Assembly (NCBI RefSeq): GCF_009765875.1
Contig: NZ_LMUP01000004.1
Span: 1,093,080 to 1,157,079, forward strand
Reading direction: 5' to 3'
Length of the DNA stretch: 64,000 bases
From: Pedobacter sp. L105
GTDB lineage: Bacteria; Bacteroidota; Bacteroidia; Sphingobacteriales; Sphingobacteriaceae
Shown here in pieces: positions 36,672 through 44,003 of the stretch. Position 1 is the stretch's first letter. Each line of letters opens with the position of its first letter. Both the position numbers and the translations under genes were made by a program. The notes beneath the pieces were generated by a model. The model ran no database searches. It was given only the letters and a program-made list of their open reading frames with translations, and was not told where the DNA came from.

Positions 36672-37867
36672 ATAAATTTGTTTATAGCGTATTGATCAGA
36701 AATAGCTTGTAAAATAGTTAAGCCAATTCCAATAAGGCCAAAGTTTAGATCCAGCTGTGCATTTTCAAACTCTCCAAAAAAAAAGGAGTTAAATCCAAGG
36801 GATTCGTTATTGTGGACAGCATAAACTGGTATTTGTTCTGCCCAGTATGCAGAGGCTTGTTTAAAAGACGTAATACCCGTGAGCTGATATATCCGGTTAT
36901 AAATTAAACATGGTGACGCAGCTCCATATTTTACAGAGGCATCATTCAAAAATGTCTCTTCGTGCGTTTTTCTTTTTAAGGAAAGTAAAGCGATTTCAAT
37001 CCCTTCTTTCAGGTATTCTTTATGGTTAAAAATCACCGCTGCCCTGATTATTGCATAGGCAGTTCCTATATCCCCGTAAACCAGGCAGTGGTTAGTAGTT
37101 TTTTCAGCTTCCTTAATCCAAAGTGGAAATACAGAGGTATATATAGAGCTATCCATACGATTTTGTAATAAAAATTGCACACTATGCGTGACGAGTTCCT
37201 TACACTTTTCCTGGCGGTACCCTGCTTCGTAAAGCGAACAGAAAAAACTAATCATCATCGCATTTCCATGCGCCAATCCAGTATATACACGCGGCTCTTT
37301 AAAATATTTGCAGGTCCAGTAGTAGCCGGTGATCTGATTGCCCTCTTTAGCAAGATCTAAGGCATTCAGTAAATGATCAATCGCATTTAATGCCGTTAGA
37401 GAGACACCGGAACGTTTAATCAGATAAAATCCGATGCCTATGGCCCCTTTTGACATTCCGAAATTTTGCTCTTCAATATTTTGAATTAGACGCTCTGCCA
37501 GAAGATCATCCACCTGGCTCAGTAAAGTCTCATATTTATCACTTAAATGACCATTCTCTTCCAGATAAATCAATAGGCCGGCAAATTCGGCAATATCTAA
37601 ATAAAAATTAGACGTCAAAACTGATTGATATTGGCTTGGATTTAACTCTTTAAAGGCTGCTTCCAGCAATTTTTCGGCTTCAGCATAATAATTGTCATCT
37701 CCGGTATAAGCGGCATAAAGACAATTTAACAAAATCGCTCCTCCCTTTCCATGGCCTACACCAAAGTTTGGCAGAACCCGGATAGCGTCTTTGTTCACCA
37801 AATTAACAATATCCGATAGTAATAGCTCGGCTGTATAATTGCGGGTATCAGTTGCAAAATTTTCCAT
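36659..37867 (-). CDS. lanC: LanC-like lanthionine cyclase, zinc ligands apparently lost
   Basis: A 402-residue alpha-toroid protein with repeated Gly-rich motifs (VLPNFGVGHGKGGA, FGMSKGAIGIGFYL, YTGLAHGNAMM, YGDIGTAY, LNFGLIGIGLTIL). In NisC-type cyclases the zinc is held by the Cys of a WCYGD-type motif and by the Cys-His of a CHG motif. Here the first is LVYGDIG (Val263 where Cys is expected; Cys261 lies two residues earlier) and the second is VKYGAASPC (Lys313-Tyr314 for Cys-His). The active-site His of the GLAHG motif (His200) is retained. This suggests either a catalytically altered cyclase or a scaffold. It follows the beta-barrel gene by 13 bp and overlaps the receiver gene. Confidence 0.75.
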   Translation of the reverse strand: MENFATDTRNYTAELLLSDIVNLVNKDAIRVLPNFGVGHGKGGAILLNCLYAAYTGDDNYYAEAEKLLEAAFKELNPSQYQSVLTSNFYLDIAEFAGLLIYLEENGHLSDKYETLLSQVDDLLAERLIQNIEEQNFGMSKGAIGIGFYLIKRSGVSLTALNAIDHLLNALDLAKEGNQITGYYWTCKYFKEPRVYTGLAHGNAMMISFFCSLYEAGYRQEKCKELVTHSVQFLLQNRMDSSIYTSVFPLWIKEAEKTTNHCLVYGDIGTAYAIIRAAVIFNHKEYLKEGIEIALLSLKRKTHEETFLNDASVKYGAASPCLIYNRIYQLTGITSFKQASAYWAEQIPVYAVHNNESLGFNSFFFGEFENAQLDLNFGLIGIGLTILQAISDQYAINKFIWLH

Positions 37868-37880
37868 AGCTTTATATTTA

Positions 37881-40298
37881 TTATAAGTGTAATCTATTTA
37901 ATTCCTGGTCGTTACCACTCGTTTTTACCCTGTTATCTTTTTTAACTTTTCCAAATGTGTAACCAAAGGCAGCCCTAAACCTCCTGGTATCTACACGGTG
38001 AATACTTTCGGTTACCAGGGGAGGAACGTTAGTTGATAAAAGCACATTATTATTATAAAATATATCACTCACATCGATTTTAATAAATGCCTGATTATGA
38101 AGTATTTTTTTGCGCAGGCCGGCAGACACATTGGAGAAGTTCCCGTAGTTATAAATCCCTGATATAGAGGGTGAACTATAGGAACCAAATAATTCCGCCG
38201 CAAGTGATTCCGATATTTTAAAAGTGTTACTTGAACTCGCTGTAAAGTAATATTTACTTCTAATCAGATCGTCTGTACCCTCAGCAAGGTTTGGAAAATG
38301 AATTTTCTGGTAAAATCCGGATAAACGATTGTTAGAACTCCACCAGCTGGCAATTTTAGAAGAAGCACCTAAACTTGCGCTTAAAAGTATATTATTTAAG
38401 AAGTTGTCTTTAGTTTTTATAAATATAGAATTATTTTGATCATACAAAATAGTGCTCATAATGGCATTATCTGTCTGCGTGTACCCAAAGCGAAAACTAT
38501 AGTTTTTATATATATTACTCCAGGTAAAGGAGTTCTGATATTCTGGTTTGAGGAAGGGGTTGCCCCGTGTTATGGTATAATTATCAATGTAAAGCTCATA
38601 TGGAATTAAATCATCATAAGAGGGACGGTTAATGGTTTTGGAATAGGCAACCGAAGTGGTATAAGCTTTGGTCACTTTGTAGTCCAGCCGGGCATTTGGA
38701 AAAATGTTAAAGTAGTTGGAATCTAAGCCAGATACGACTTTATATTGGGTAAATTCTCCCCTTAAACCGGCTTGTATATTAACAGGCCCAATTCCATAAT
38801 TGACATTCACATAAGCTGCGGCAATTTGTTCCTTATACCCCAGGTCATTGAAACTTGTAACTTCCTCCTGCCATTGATTATTTAGAAAGTTAGCAGGATT
38901 TTGATGGCTTGTATTATCTGTACTGGCATATTTTAAACCCGTTTCTAATTTTAATTTTGAGCTTAGAATTTGCGTATAATCGATTGATGCGGTATAAATA
39001 TCATAATCTGATGATGCTTTATTTCTGAATAAAGAATTTACACCATTGGCAGCTCCATCAGTAAACAGCGTTTGATTAAATAACTGTTGCTGATCACTGG
39101 TATAATTAGCGTAGTTTGCAGTTACTAATAAATTAGAACCCAAACTATCTAAGCTTCTTTTATAAAAAACATTATAGTTAGAGAAGTTCACCCGCAAATC
39201 CAAATTATTAAATGTATTTGTAATATCCTGGTTTCCTGACTGATTGATAACAGCATCGATAAAACCACTGCCATACATGTGTGCTTTTACCAAAGCGTAA
39301 TCAACACCTACAGTATTGCGTTTATCTATATAATAATTAAGGCTGGAATTAACACCTCCATCAATTATAGCTCCTTTTGACAGATCTACAGTTTGCTTAA
39401 AGTTACCTACAGGAGTTAGTCCCTGGAACAAAACCCTATTGTCGTATCCCTTTTCAATTTGTCCCCTGTTTGTATAATTTCCATTGAGCGTAAAGTCTAG
39501 TTTTGGGGTACTGATCCTGATACCTCCATTTGCTCCACCGCCAAATTTATAACCCTGCGTAAGATTTCCTCCGGCATTAGCAGACCATCCAAGTTTCTTA
39601 CTCCTTTTGGTATAAATTTCAATTACACCTCCGCTCGCACTGGCATCATATTTAGATGAAGGATTGGATATAAGTTCAATATGATCAATTTGATCGCCCG
39701 GAATGGAACCCAGAATACTCGATAAAGTTGCATTAGGGATTTTTTTGCCATCCACTAAGATCAGGACATTAGACTTCCCTTCCATGCTCAGGTTACCACC
39801 TACAATTTGAACCGACGGTGCCATACCTAAAATGCTAAAGGCATCATTTCCCGCAGAAAGTACGCTTTCAGCCACATTCATCACTATTCTATCTGTTTTT
39901 TGCTGAATAAATGGCTTGCTGCCAACAACTTTCACTTCTTTTAAATTCTGATTATCATTTAAGAGCAGCAAATCTCCCAGATCTAAATCCCGGCCGGCAG
40001 TGAGCGTAATCTTTTGCGTCTTTTTAACAAAACCTATATTACTTACCACTAAACTATACTCACCTGCAGAAAGTGTCACCTCAAATATGCCTTCTTGATT
40101 TGACATAGCGCCTTTCACTAACAGATGACCTTTAGCTTCGTCCCATAAAGCAACACTTGAATAAGGTATACCCAACTTTTTTTCGTCTACAATTCTTCCT
40201 TTGATTTTGCTTTGTCCGAAGACGCTAGTGGTAACTATTGAAAGCATAAAAAAGATTATAGAGACTTCCCAGACCTTCCAGATATTGCTTCGTTTCAT
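37881..40298 (-). CDS. Outer-membrane beta-barrel protein with CarboxypepD and plug domains
   Basis: An 805-residue outer-membrane protein. Signal peptide (IIFFMLSIVTTSVFGQ), carboxypeptidase-regulatory-like domain (about 31-115), plug domain (about 120-230; NVLILVDGKKIPNATLSSIL, DQIDHIELISNPSSKYDASA), then a C-terminal OMP_b-brl_3-type barrel (about 240-805) ending in AAFGYTFGKVKK before a polar tail. Members are TonB-dependent-receptor relatives. Here it sits between the lantipeptide precursor gene and lanC, which is unusual for an importer. It may export, re-import or confer tolerance to the processed peptide; this is inference. Its expression is likely reduced by the hairpin at 40351-40386. 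Confidence 0.85.
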   Translation of the reverse strand: MKRSNIWKVWEVSIIFFMLSIVTTSVFGQSKIKGRIVDEKKLGIPYSSVALWDEAKGHLLVKGAMSNQEGIFEVTLSAGEYSLVVSNIGFVKKTQKITLTAGRDLDLGDLLLLNDNQNLKEVKVVGSKPFIQQKTDRIVMNVAESVLSAGNDAFSILGMAPSVQIVGGNLSMEGKSNVLILVDGKKIPNATLSSILGSIPGDQIDHIELISNPSSKYDASASGGVIEIYTKRSKKLGWSANAGGNLTQGYKFGGGANGGIRISTPKLDFTLNGNYTNRGQIEKGYDNRVLFQGLTPVGNFKQTVDLSKGAIIDGGVNSSLNYYIDKRNTVGVDYALVKAHMYGSGFIDAVINQSGNQDITNTFNNLDLRVNFSNYNVFYKRSLDSLGSNLLVTANYANYTSDQQQLFNQTLFTDGAANGVNSLFRNKASSDYDIYTASIDYTQILSSKLKLETGLKYASTDNTSHQNPANFLNNQWQEEVTSFNDLGYKEQIAAAYVNVNYGIGPVNIQAGLRGEFTQYKVVSGLDSNYFNIFPNARLDYKVTKAYTTSVAYSKTINRPSYDDLIPYELYIDNYTITRGNPFLKPEYQNSFTWSNIYKNYSFRFGYTQTDNAIMSTILYDQNNSIFIKTKDNFLNNILLSASLGASSKIASWWSSNNRLSGFYQKIHFPNLAEGTDDLIRSKYYFTASSSNTFKISESLAAELFGSYSSPSISGIYNYGNFSNVSAGLRKKILHNQAFIKIDVSDIFYNNNVLLSTNVPPLVTESIHRVDTRRFRAAFGYTFGKVKKDNRVKTSGNDQELNRLHL

Positions 40299-40350
40299 AT
40301 AAGTTTGATTAGCTGTTTAAATTAAATCCGGTTAGGGCTATTGTTTAAAA

Positions 40351-40386
40351 AACAAGAGTGTATCATAGTCATGATACACTCTTGTT
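40351..40386 (-). terminator. Strong hairpin between the precursor gene and downstream operon
   Basis: Perfect 16-bp stem AACAAGAGTGTATCAT / ATGATACACTCTTGTT with a 4-nt loop. On the minus strand it is followed by a run of six T, 12 bp past the precursor stop. It looks like a partial terminator that sets a high peptide-to-enzyme ratio, as known for lantibiotic operons. Confidence 0.85.
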
Positions 40387-40398
40387 ATAAGTAGCAGA

Positions 40399-40557
40399 CT
40401 AGTTAGCTTCTTCTACACTATTGTTTTTGCATGAGTCTGACCAGCAAGAAAGTTCTGCTGCATTACCACCTTCAATTTGTTTTAATTGCTCTTCTGTCAA
40501 TTTTGAGATGATTTCTTTGTCTAATTGTACTTTTTCTGATAAGTTTACCTTTTTCAT
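40399..40557 (-). CDS. lanA: Class I lanthipeptide precursor with double-glycine leader (peptide 3)
   Basis: A 52-residue precursor, too short for a 60-residue ORF cutoff. It starts MKKVNLSEKVQLDKEI and continues ISKLTEEQLKQIEGG, the Bacteroidota class I lanthipeptide leader: an amphipathic helix, EEQL, then Gly-Gly at residues 30-31 for cleavage by the C39 peptidase of LanT. The predicted 21-residue core contains ELSCWSDSCKNN, with Cys38 and Cys43 and Ser at 37, 40, 42 and 47. Ser40-x-x-Cys43 could form a four-residue lanthionine ring; Ser37 to Cys43 is another option. This is the only peptide in the locus with Cys in the core. It precedes the strong hairpin and the biosynthetic genes. Confidence 0.85.
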   Translation of the reverse strand: MKKVNLSEKVQLDKEIISKLTEEQLKQIEGGNAAELSCWSDSCKNNSVEEAN

Positions 40558-40580
40558 GTTGTTAAGATTAAGTGGTTAAA

Positions 40581-40620
40581 TTGATTGATTAGTTGGTTGA
40601 TTAATTGATTGATTGATTTT
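40581..40620 (-). repeat. AATC-type tandem repeat in the lanA 5' region
   Basis: On the minus strand the untranslated region before lanA contains a run of AATC/AATCA units (TTGATTGATT on the plus strand) with a few interruptions (40581-40620), ending about 24 bp from the start codon. It is not a CRISPR: units are 4-8 bp and there are no spacers. Confidence 0.6.
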
Positions 40621-40703
40621 TCCTCGTTAGTTCACCCTTATGATTTACCGCTGAGATTTATTAATTCTAAATGCGTGGCCAATGCTTTTAGTGATTAAGC
40701 TTT

Positions 40704-40871
40704 TTAAAATTGGGTTCGATTATCCTGATTCAAATCGTACCTGTATTCTTCTTTTAACTGGTGGAGCAATTGTTCATCCCCTCCTCCTCCAAGAACCATA
40801 ATCAGTTCGTTTTCAACAAAGGGGCGAAAATCCTCATCATTTTTTTCAGTGTTAAATTCTGTTGTATTCAT
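40704..40871 (-). CDS. Small double-glycine peptide without Cys (peptide 2)
   Basis: A 55-residue frame starting MNTTEFNTEKNDEDFRPFVE and continuing NELIMVLGGGG, a typical double-glycine leader: hydrophobic residues spaced before Gly-Gly at 28-29. The remaining 26 residues are very polar (DEQLLHQLKEEYRYDLNQ ... ) with no Cys or Ser and one Thr, so they are not a normal lanthionine substrate. The start is 18 bp after the stop of peptide 1 and the gap to lanA is 146 bp. I infer a C39-processed signal or auxiliary peptide. Codon use and position in the operon support a real gene, but no homologue can be checked here. Confidence 0.65.
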   Translation of the reverse strand: MNTTEFNTEKNDEDFRPFVENELIMVLGGGGDEQLLHQLKEEYRYDLNQDNRTQF

Positions 40872-40889
40872 GATCCTGTAAATTAAATT

Positions 40890-41045
40890 TTATAGTAAGG
40901 TTCCAGTCATCGTACCCGTCTGGGTAAGTGTATCTAAAACAATTATAGTTTCTTTACCTCCCATCACCTGGGATCTTTCATTTTCAAAGCAAATAATCTC
41001 TTTCATTATTAACAGTTCGTCGTTATCTTGTAGTTTTTTTTTCAT
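40890..41045 (-). CDS. Small double-glycine peptide, Thr-rich core (peptide 1)
   Basis: A 51-residue frame: MKKKLQDNDELLIMKEI ..., with NERSQVMGG giving the Gly-Gly cleavage site at residues 29-30. The predicted 21-residue core is hydrophobic and Thr-rich (DTLTQTGTMTGTLL, seven Thr in all) and has no Cys; the only Cys is in the leader. LanB could dehydrate the Thr, but no lanthionine ring could form within the peptide. It is the first gene after a 21-bp-period LytTR-type repeat (41111-41146) and is followed 18 bp later by peptide 2, so both are probably cotranscribed. It could be a dehydrated peptide, a partner to lanA or an inducer of the kinase. Confidence 0.65.
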   Translation of the reverse strand: MKKKLQDNDELLIMKEIICFENERSQVMGGKETIIVLDTLTQTGTMTGTLL

Positions 41046-41110
41046 GAGAGCAAGTTTGTTTGTTGATTATGATACAAACATTTCCTTTTTTTTCTGCAAG
41101 TAATTATTTA

Positions 41111-41146
41111 TTCGACCAAATGATAGTTTTGTATGACTAAATCAAG
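41111..41146. promoter_or_regulatory. 21-bp-period direct repeat upstream of the precursor operon
   Basis: GACCAAAT (41114-41121) and GACTAAAT (41135-41142) lie 21 bp apart, matching the 30574-30609 site in an 11-bp TTCGACCAAAT block and in ATGACYAARTNAAG. It is 69 bp upstream of peptide 1. Within the 371-bp gap 41046-41416 it is the only sequence I can call regulatory; the rest is AT-rich with the terminators at 41246-41335. I found no clear TTTG/TAnnTTTG promoter pair. Confidence 0.7.
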
Positions 41147-41245
41147 GAATCACCTGCGAAATAATATTATTAATGGCCAAAATTTTCTATTTGGAGAGGG
41201 ATAATTAGAAATTAAATTGAGCGAACTATCTAAGTTTTAGCGCAT

Positions 41246-41284
41246 AAAAAAACCCGGACATCAGTTAAGATGCCCGGGTTTTTA
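41246..41284. terminator. Terminator hairpin insulating the lantipeptide locus
   Basis: Stem AACCCGG(G/A)CATC / GATG(T/C)CCGGGTT with a 6-nt loop; on the minus strand it is followed by a T run. It is the second of two hairpins after accA. Confidence 0.75.
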
Positions 41285-41300
41285 AGATTTTCCGGCAAAA

Positions 41301-41335
41301 AAAAGGCTCAAATATCTTAGATATTTAAGCCTTTT
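41301..41335 (-). terminator. Terminator downstream of accA
   Basis: AT-rich stem AAAAGGCT-AAATATC / GATATTT-AGCCTTTT with one bulge per arm, followed on the minus strand by eight T (41297-41304 region). It acts on accA transcription, which ends at 41417. Confidence 0.7.
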
Positions 41336-41416
41336 ACGCTATACAGGTTTGCACCCTATTAGATTATCCTTCGGATATTCCAGTAAAATTGAATGTCCCT
41401 GAAACAACATTCAATT

Positions 41417-42379
41417 TTATTCCACCACTACGCCCATTGAACAAAACTTGTCAATCCTTGTAGCAATCATTTTTTCTGTTTTCTCTTTACCTAATTCTTT
41501 AATATCCTTCAGGATCTGAGTTTTCAACGTCTCAGCCATTAAAGCCGGGTTTTGATGTGCACCGCCCAGAGGTTCTTTAATGATCCCATCGATCAGCTTA
41601 TTGCGGTACATATCTGTTGAAGTCAGCTTCAGGCATTCTGCGGCTTTCTCTTTGAAATCCCAGCTGCGCCATAAAATAGAAGAGCAGGATTCCGGTGAAA
41701 TTACAGAATACCAGGTGTGTTCCAACATATATACCTTATCACCGATACCAATACCCAATGCACCACCGGAAGCACCTTCACCAACAATAAAACAAATGAT
41801 TGGCACTTTCAGCACTGACATTTCCAGCAGGTTCCTTGCAATAGCCTCACCCTGTCCGCGTTCTTCTGCTTCCAAACCCGGGTAAGCCCCCATCGTATCA
41901 ATAAAAGAAATCACAGGTTTATTAAACTTTTCTGCAAGACGCATCAATCGTAATGCTTTACGGTAACCTTCGGGATTGGCCATTCCGAAATTACGGTACT
42001 GGCGTTCCTTGGTGTTTTTACCTTTCTGGTGTCCGATGATCATGACCGACTGACCGCCAATAGTGGCAAATCCTCCGATAATCGCTTTATCATCCCTTAC
42101 TGTACGGTCACCATGAAGCTCAATAAAATCATCACAGATCATACTGATGTAATCAAGGGTCTGAGGTCTTTCCGCATGACGGGACAGCTGAACTTCCTGC
42201 CAGCCCGTTAAATTGGTATATAAAGCATTCTGGGTTTTAGCCAGTTTATCTTCTAATTCGATCAGCGTTGCAGACATATCTACTTTTGTTTTGTCGGCAA
42301 CCTGTTTAACCTTTTCGATTTGCTGTTGCAATTCGGTAATAGGTTTTTCAAAATCAAATGATGTTTTTATCTGTTCCAT
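41417..42379 (-). CDS. accA: Acetyl-CoA carboxylase carboxyltransferase subunit alpha
   Basis: A 320-residue AccA of usual length. The N-terminal coiled region (about 1-60) is followed by [15 protein letters not shown], the crotonase-type carboxyltransferase core with [27 protein letters not shown] sequence, and the conserved [18 protein letters not shown] and [22 protein letters not shown] motifs. It transfers carboxyl from carboxybiotin to acetyl-CoA, together with a zinc-containing beta subunit encoded elsewhere. A perfect 12-bp inverted repeat (41385-41396 / 41407-41418) overlaps the stop codon. It is monocistronic here, upstream of two terminators. Confidence 0.97.
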   Translation of the reverse strand: MEQIKTSFDFEKPITELQQQIEKVKQVADKTKVDMSATLIELEDKLAKTQNALYTNLTGWQEVQLSRHAERPQTLDYISMICDDFIELHGDRTVRDDKAIIGGFATIGGQSVMIIGHQKGKNTKERQYRNFGMANPEGYRKALRLMRLAEKFNKPVISFIDTMGAYPGLEAEERGQGEAIARNLLEMSVLKVPIICFIVGEGASGGALGIGIGDKVYMLEHTWYSVISPESCSSILWRSWDFKEKAAECLKLTSTDMYRNKLIDGIIKEPLGGAHQNPALMAETLKTQILKDIKELGKEKTEKMIATRIDKFCSMGVVVE

Positions 42380-42407
42380 AAGTGGGCGGTAAAAATAGGC
42401 ATTTTAT

Positions 42408-43958
42408 TTAAAACTTTGCGGCTACTCCGGGTTTAGGTAAAGATTTACTAATAAATTCCCTCAGGTTGTCAGTTGCTTTCACCAGATCATCTTTTCTCAG
42501 ATACATCATATGCCCGCTTTCATAACCTTCCCAGCTCATTCTGTCTTTCAATTTCCCGGCCGGATCCAGCTGCCACATATCATATTTTGCATTAAAATAA
42601 TTACAGGATGAACCATCATAATATCCTGATTGTACCAGAAGGTGCAGGTATGGATTTGATGCCATTGCCTGACGAAGGTTCTCTGCGGTATGATCATTAG
42701 AATTATCCCATGGATAAACGGATCCGAACATATTATATTTCAAATCTGTTTTATAATTCAGCTCTTTGCGGATATACATATTGATAGCCGGAGTAAAAGA
42801 ATGAAGCCATGAGGTCAGTTCGGCATTATAGTCGGGTCCGTCACCCGCATCCTGCCTGTCTATACCTTTATATCTTGAATCTAAACGCCCAACAGTAAAA
42901 CCTTTATCGCGCAGCAATTCTTTCCAGAAAAAATCTGTAGGAACGATCAGGTTGTGTTGCAGGATCACATTTTCACTCAGTCCGGAATACAGGGACATCT
43001 TTGCCGCTATGGCCTTCTTTTCTGTATCGCTCAGCTGGCTGCCTTTGCTCAATGCAGGAACCAGCTCATTCATTGTAAAACCTTCTACTTCGGGAAGCAT
43101 TTCATTTAACGTTTTAGCTTGCAACGCAGGACTTAAAACTTTGTGATACCATGCCGTTGCAGCAAAATAAGGTAGATAGAGTGCCCCATTCATTGCTTCA
43201 CCCCTTACTACCCCAAGTTCTGTAGGAGAAACCAGTACTACTCCATTCAGGTACATCCACTGTGAATTTTGAAGTTCCAGCGCTAGTCCTGACACCCTGG
43301 TTGTTCCATAACTTTCACCAATCAGAAATTTAGGAGAAGACCATCGGTTGTTGCGTGTTACAAAGGTATTTATCCATTCGGCCAGGTACTTGATATCAGC
43401 ATTGACACCAAAAAAATTACTGCCCGGAATATCTTTATTAATTGCCCTGGAATAACCTGTATTTACCGGATCGATGTAAACGATATCGGCAACATCCAGA
43501 ATAGAGGCATGATTTTCTTTATAACCATAAGGCTGAACGGGATAACCTTCATCATCAAGATTCAGGACTACAGGCCCTGTATAAGCAATATGCATCCAAA
43601 CCGAAGCAGAACCAGGACCTCCGTTAAAAGAGATCACCAAAGGCCGGTTTGTACGGTCTTTGACATCAGTTCTTTCATAATACGTATAAAACAGGCCTGC
43701 GATGGCTTTACCGCTTTCATCCCATACAGGTAATGTTCCTGTGATGGCTTTATAAGACACATGCTGTCCTTTAATGGTCATCTCATGGTTGGTAATCACC
43801 GTACTTTCGGTAACTATTTTACGGGAATTAACTTCCTTATTTACTGTTGTATCAGTAGATTGAGCGACTACAGGATGCGGCGTAGGCTTCCATTTCTGGG
43901 CATGCACAGCACCAAAAGTACAGCAGCCCGCAAGGATTAGAGTAAAAATTTTCTTCAT
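42408..43958 (-). CDS. S10 family serine carboxypeptidase, secreted
   Basis: A 516-residue peptidase with signal peptide (LILAGCCTFGAVHAQ). The oxyanion region FNGGPGSASVWMH, catalytic Ser motif LIGESYGTTR, and a C-terminal YESGHMMYLRK with the catalytic His are all present, with the Asp expected before it in YYDGSSCNYFNAKYDMW (near residues 445-462). It removes C-terminal residues from peptides at the cell surface or periplasm. It starts 46 bp from the MFS transporter end; both lie on the same strand, but no obvious functional link to starch metabolism is seen. Confidence 0.9.
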   Translation of the reverse strand: MKKIFTLILAGCCTFGAVHAQKWKPTPHPVVAQSTDTTVNKEVNSRKIVTESTVITNHEMTIKGQHVSYKAITGTLPVWDESGKAIAGLFYTYYERTDVKDRTNRPLVISFNGGPGSASVWMHIAYTGPVVLNLDDEGYPVQPYGYKENHASILDVADIVYIDPVNTGYSRAINKDIPGSNFFGVNADIKYLAEWINTFVTRNNRWSSPKFLIGESYGTTRVSGLALELQNSQWMYLNGVVLVSPTELGVVRGEAMNGALYLPYFAATAWYHKVLSPALQAKTLNEMLPEVEGFTMNELVPALSKGSQLSDTEKKAIAAKMSLYSGLSENVILQHNLIVPTDFFWKELLRDKGFTVGRLDSRYKGIDRQDAGDGPDYNAELTSWLHSFTPAINMYIRKELNYKTDLKYNMFGSVYPWDNSNDHTAENLRQAMASNPYLHLLVQSGYYDGSSCNYFNAKYDMWQLDPAGKLKDRMSWEGYESGHMMYLRKDDLVKATDNLREFISKSLPKPGVAAKF

Positions 43959-44003
43959 TAAAATCAGTTTAGGTTATTGACCTCTAAAGATGGAAATAAG
44001 ATT

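Noticed and set aside
40581..40620. CRISPR-like repeat
   Set aside because: Units are 4-8 bp, without unique spacers or cas genes in the window.
41336..41416. Possible small RNA after accA
   Set aside because: The sequence between the hairpins and the accA stop shows no recognisable RNA structure beyond the inverted repeat overlapping the stop.
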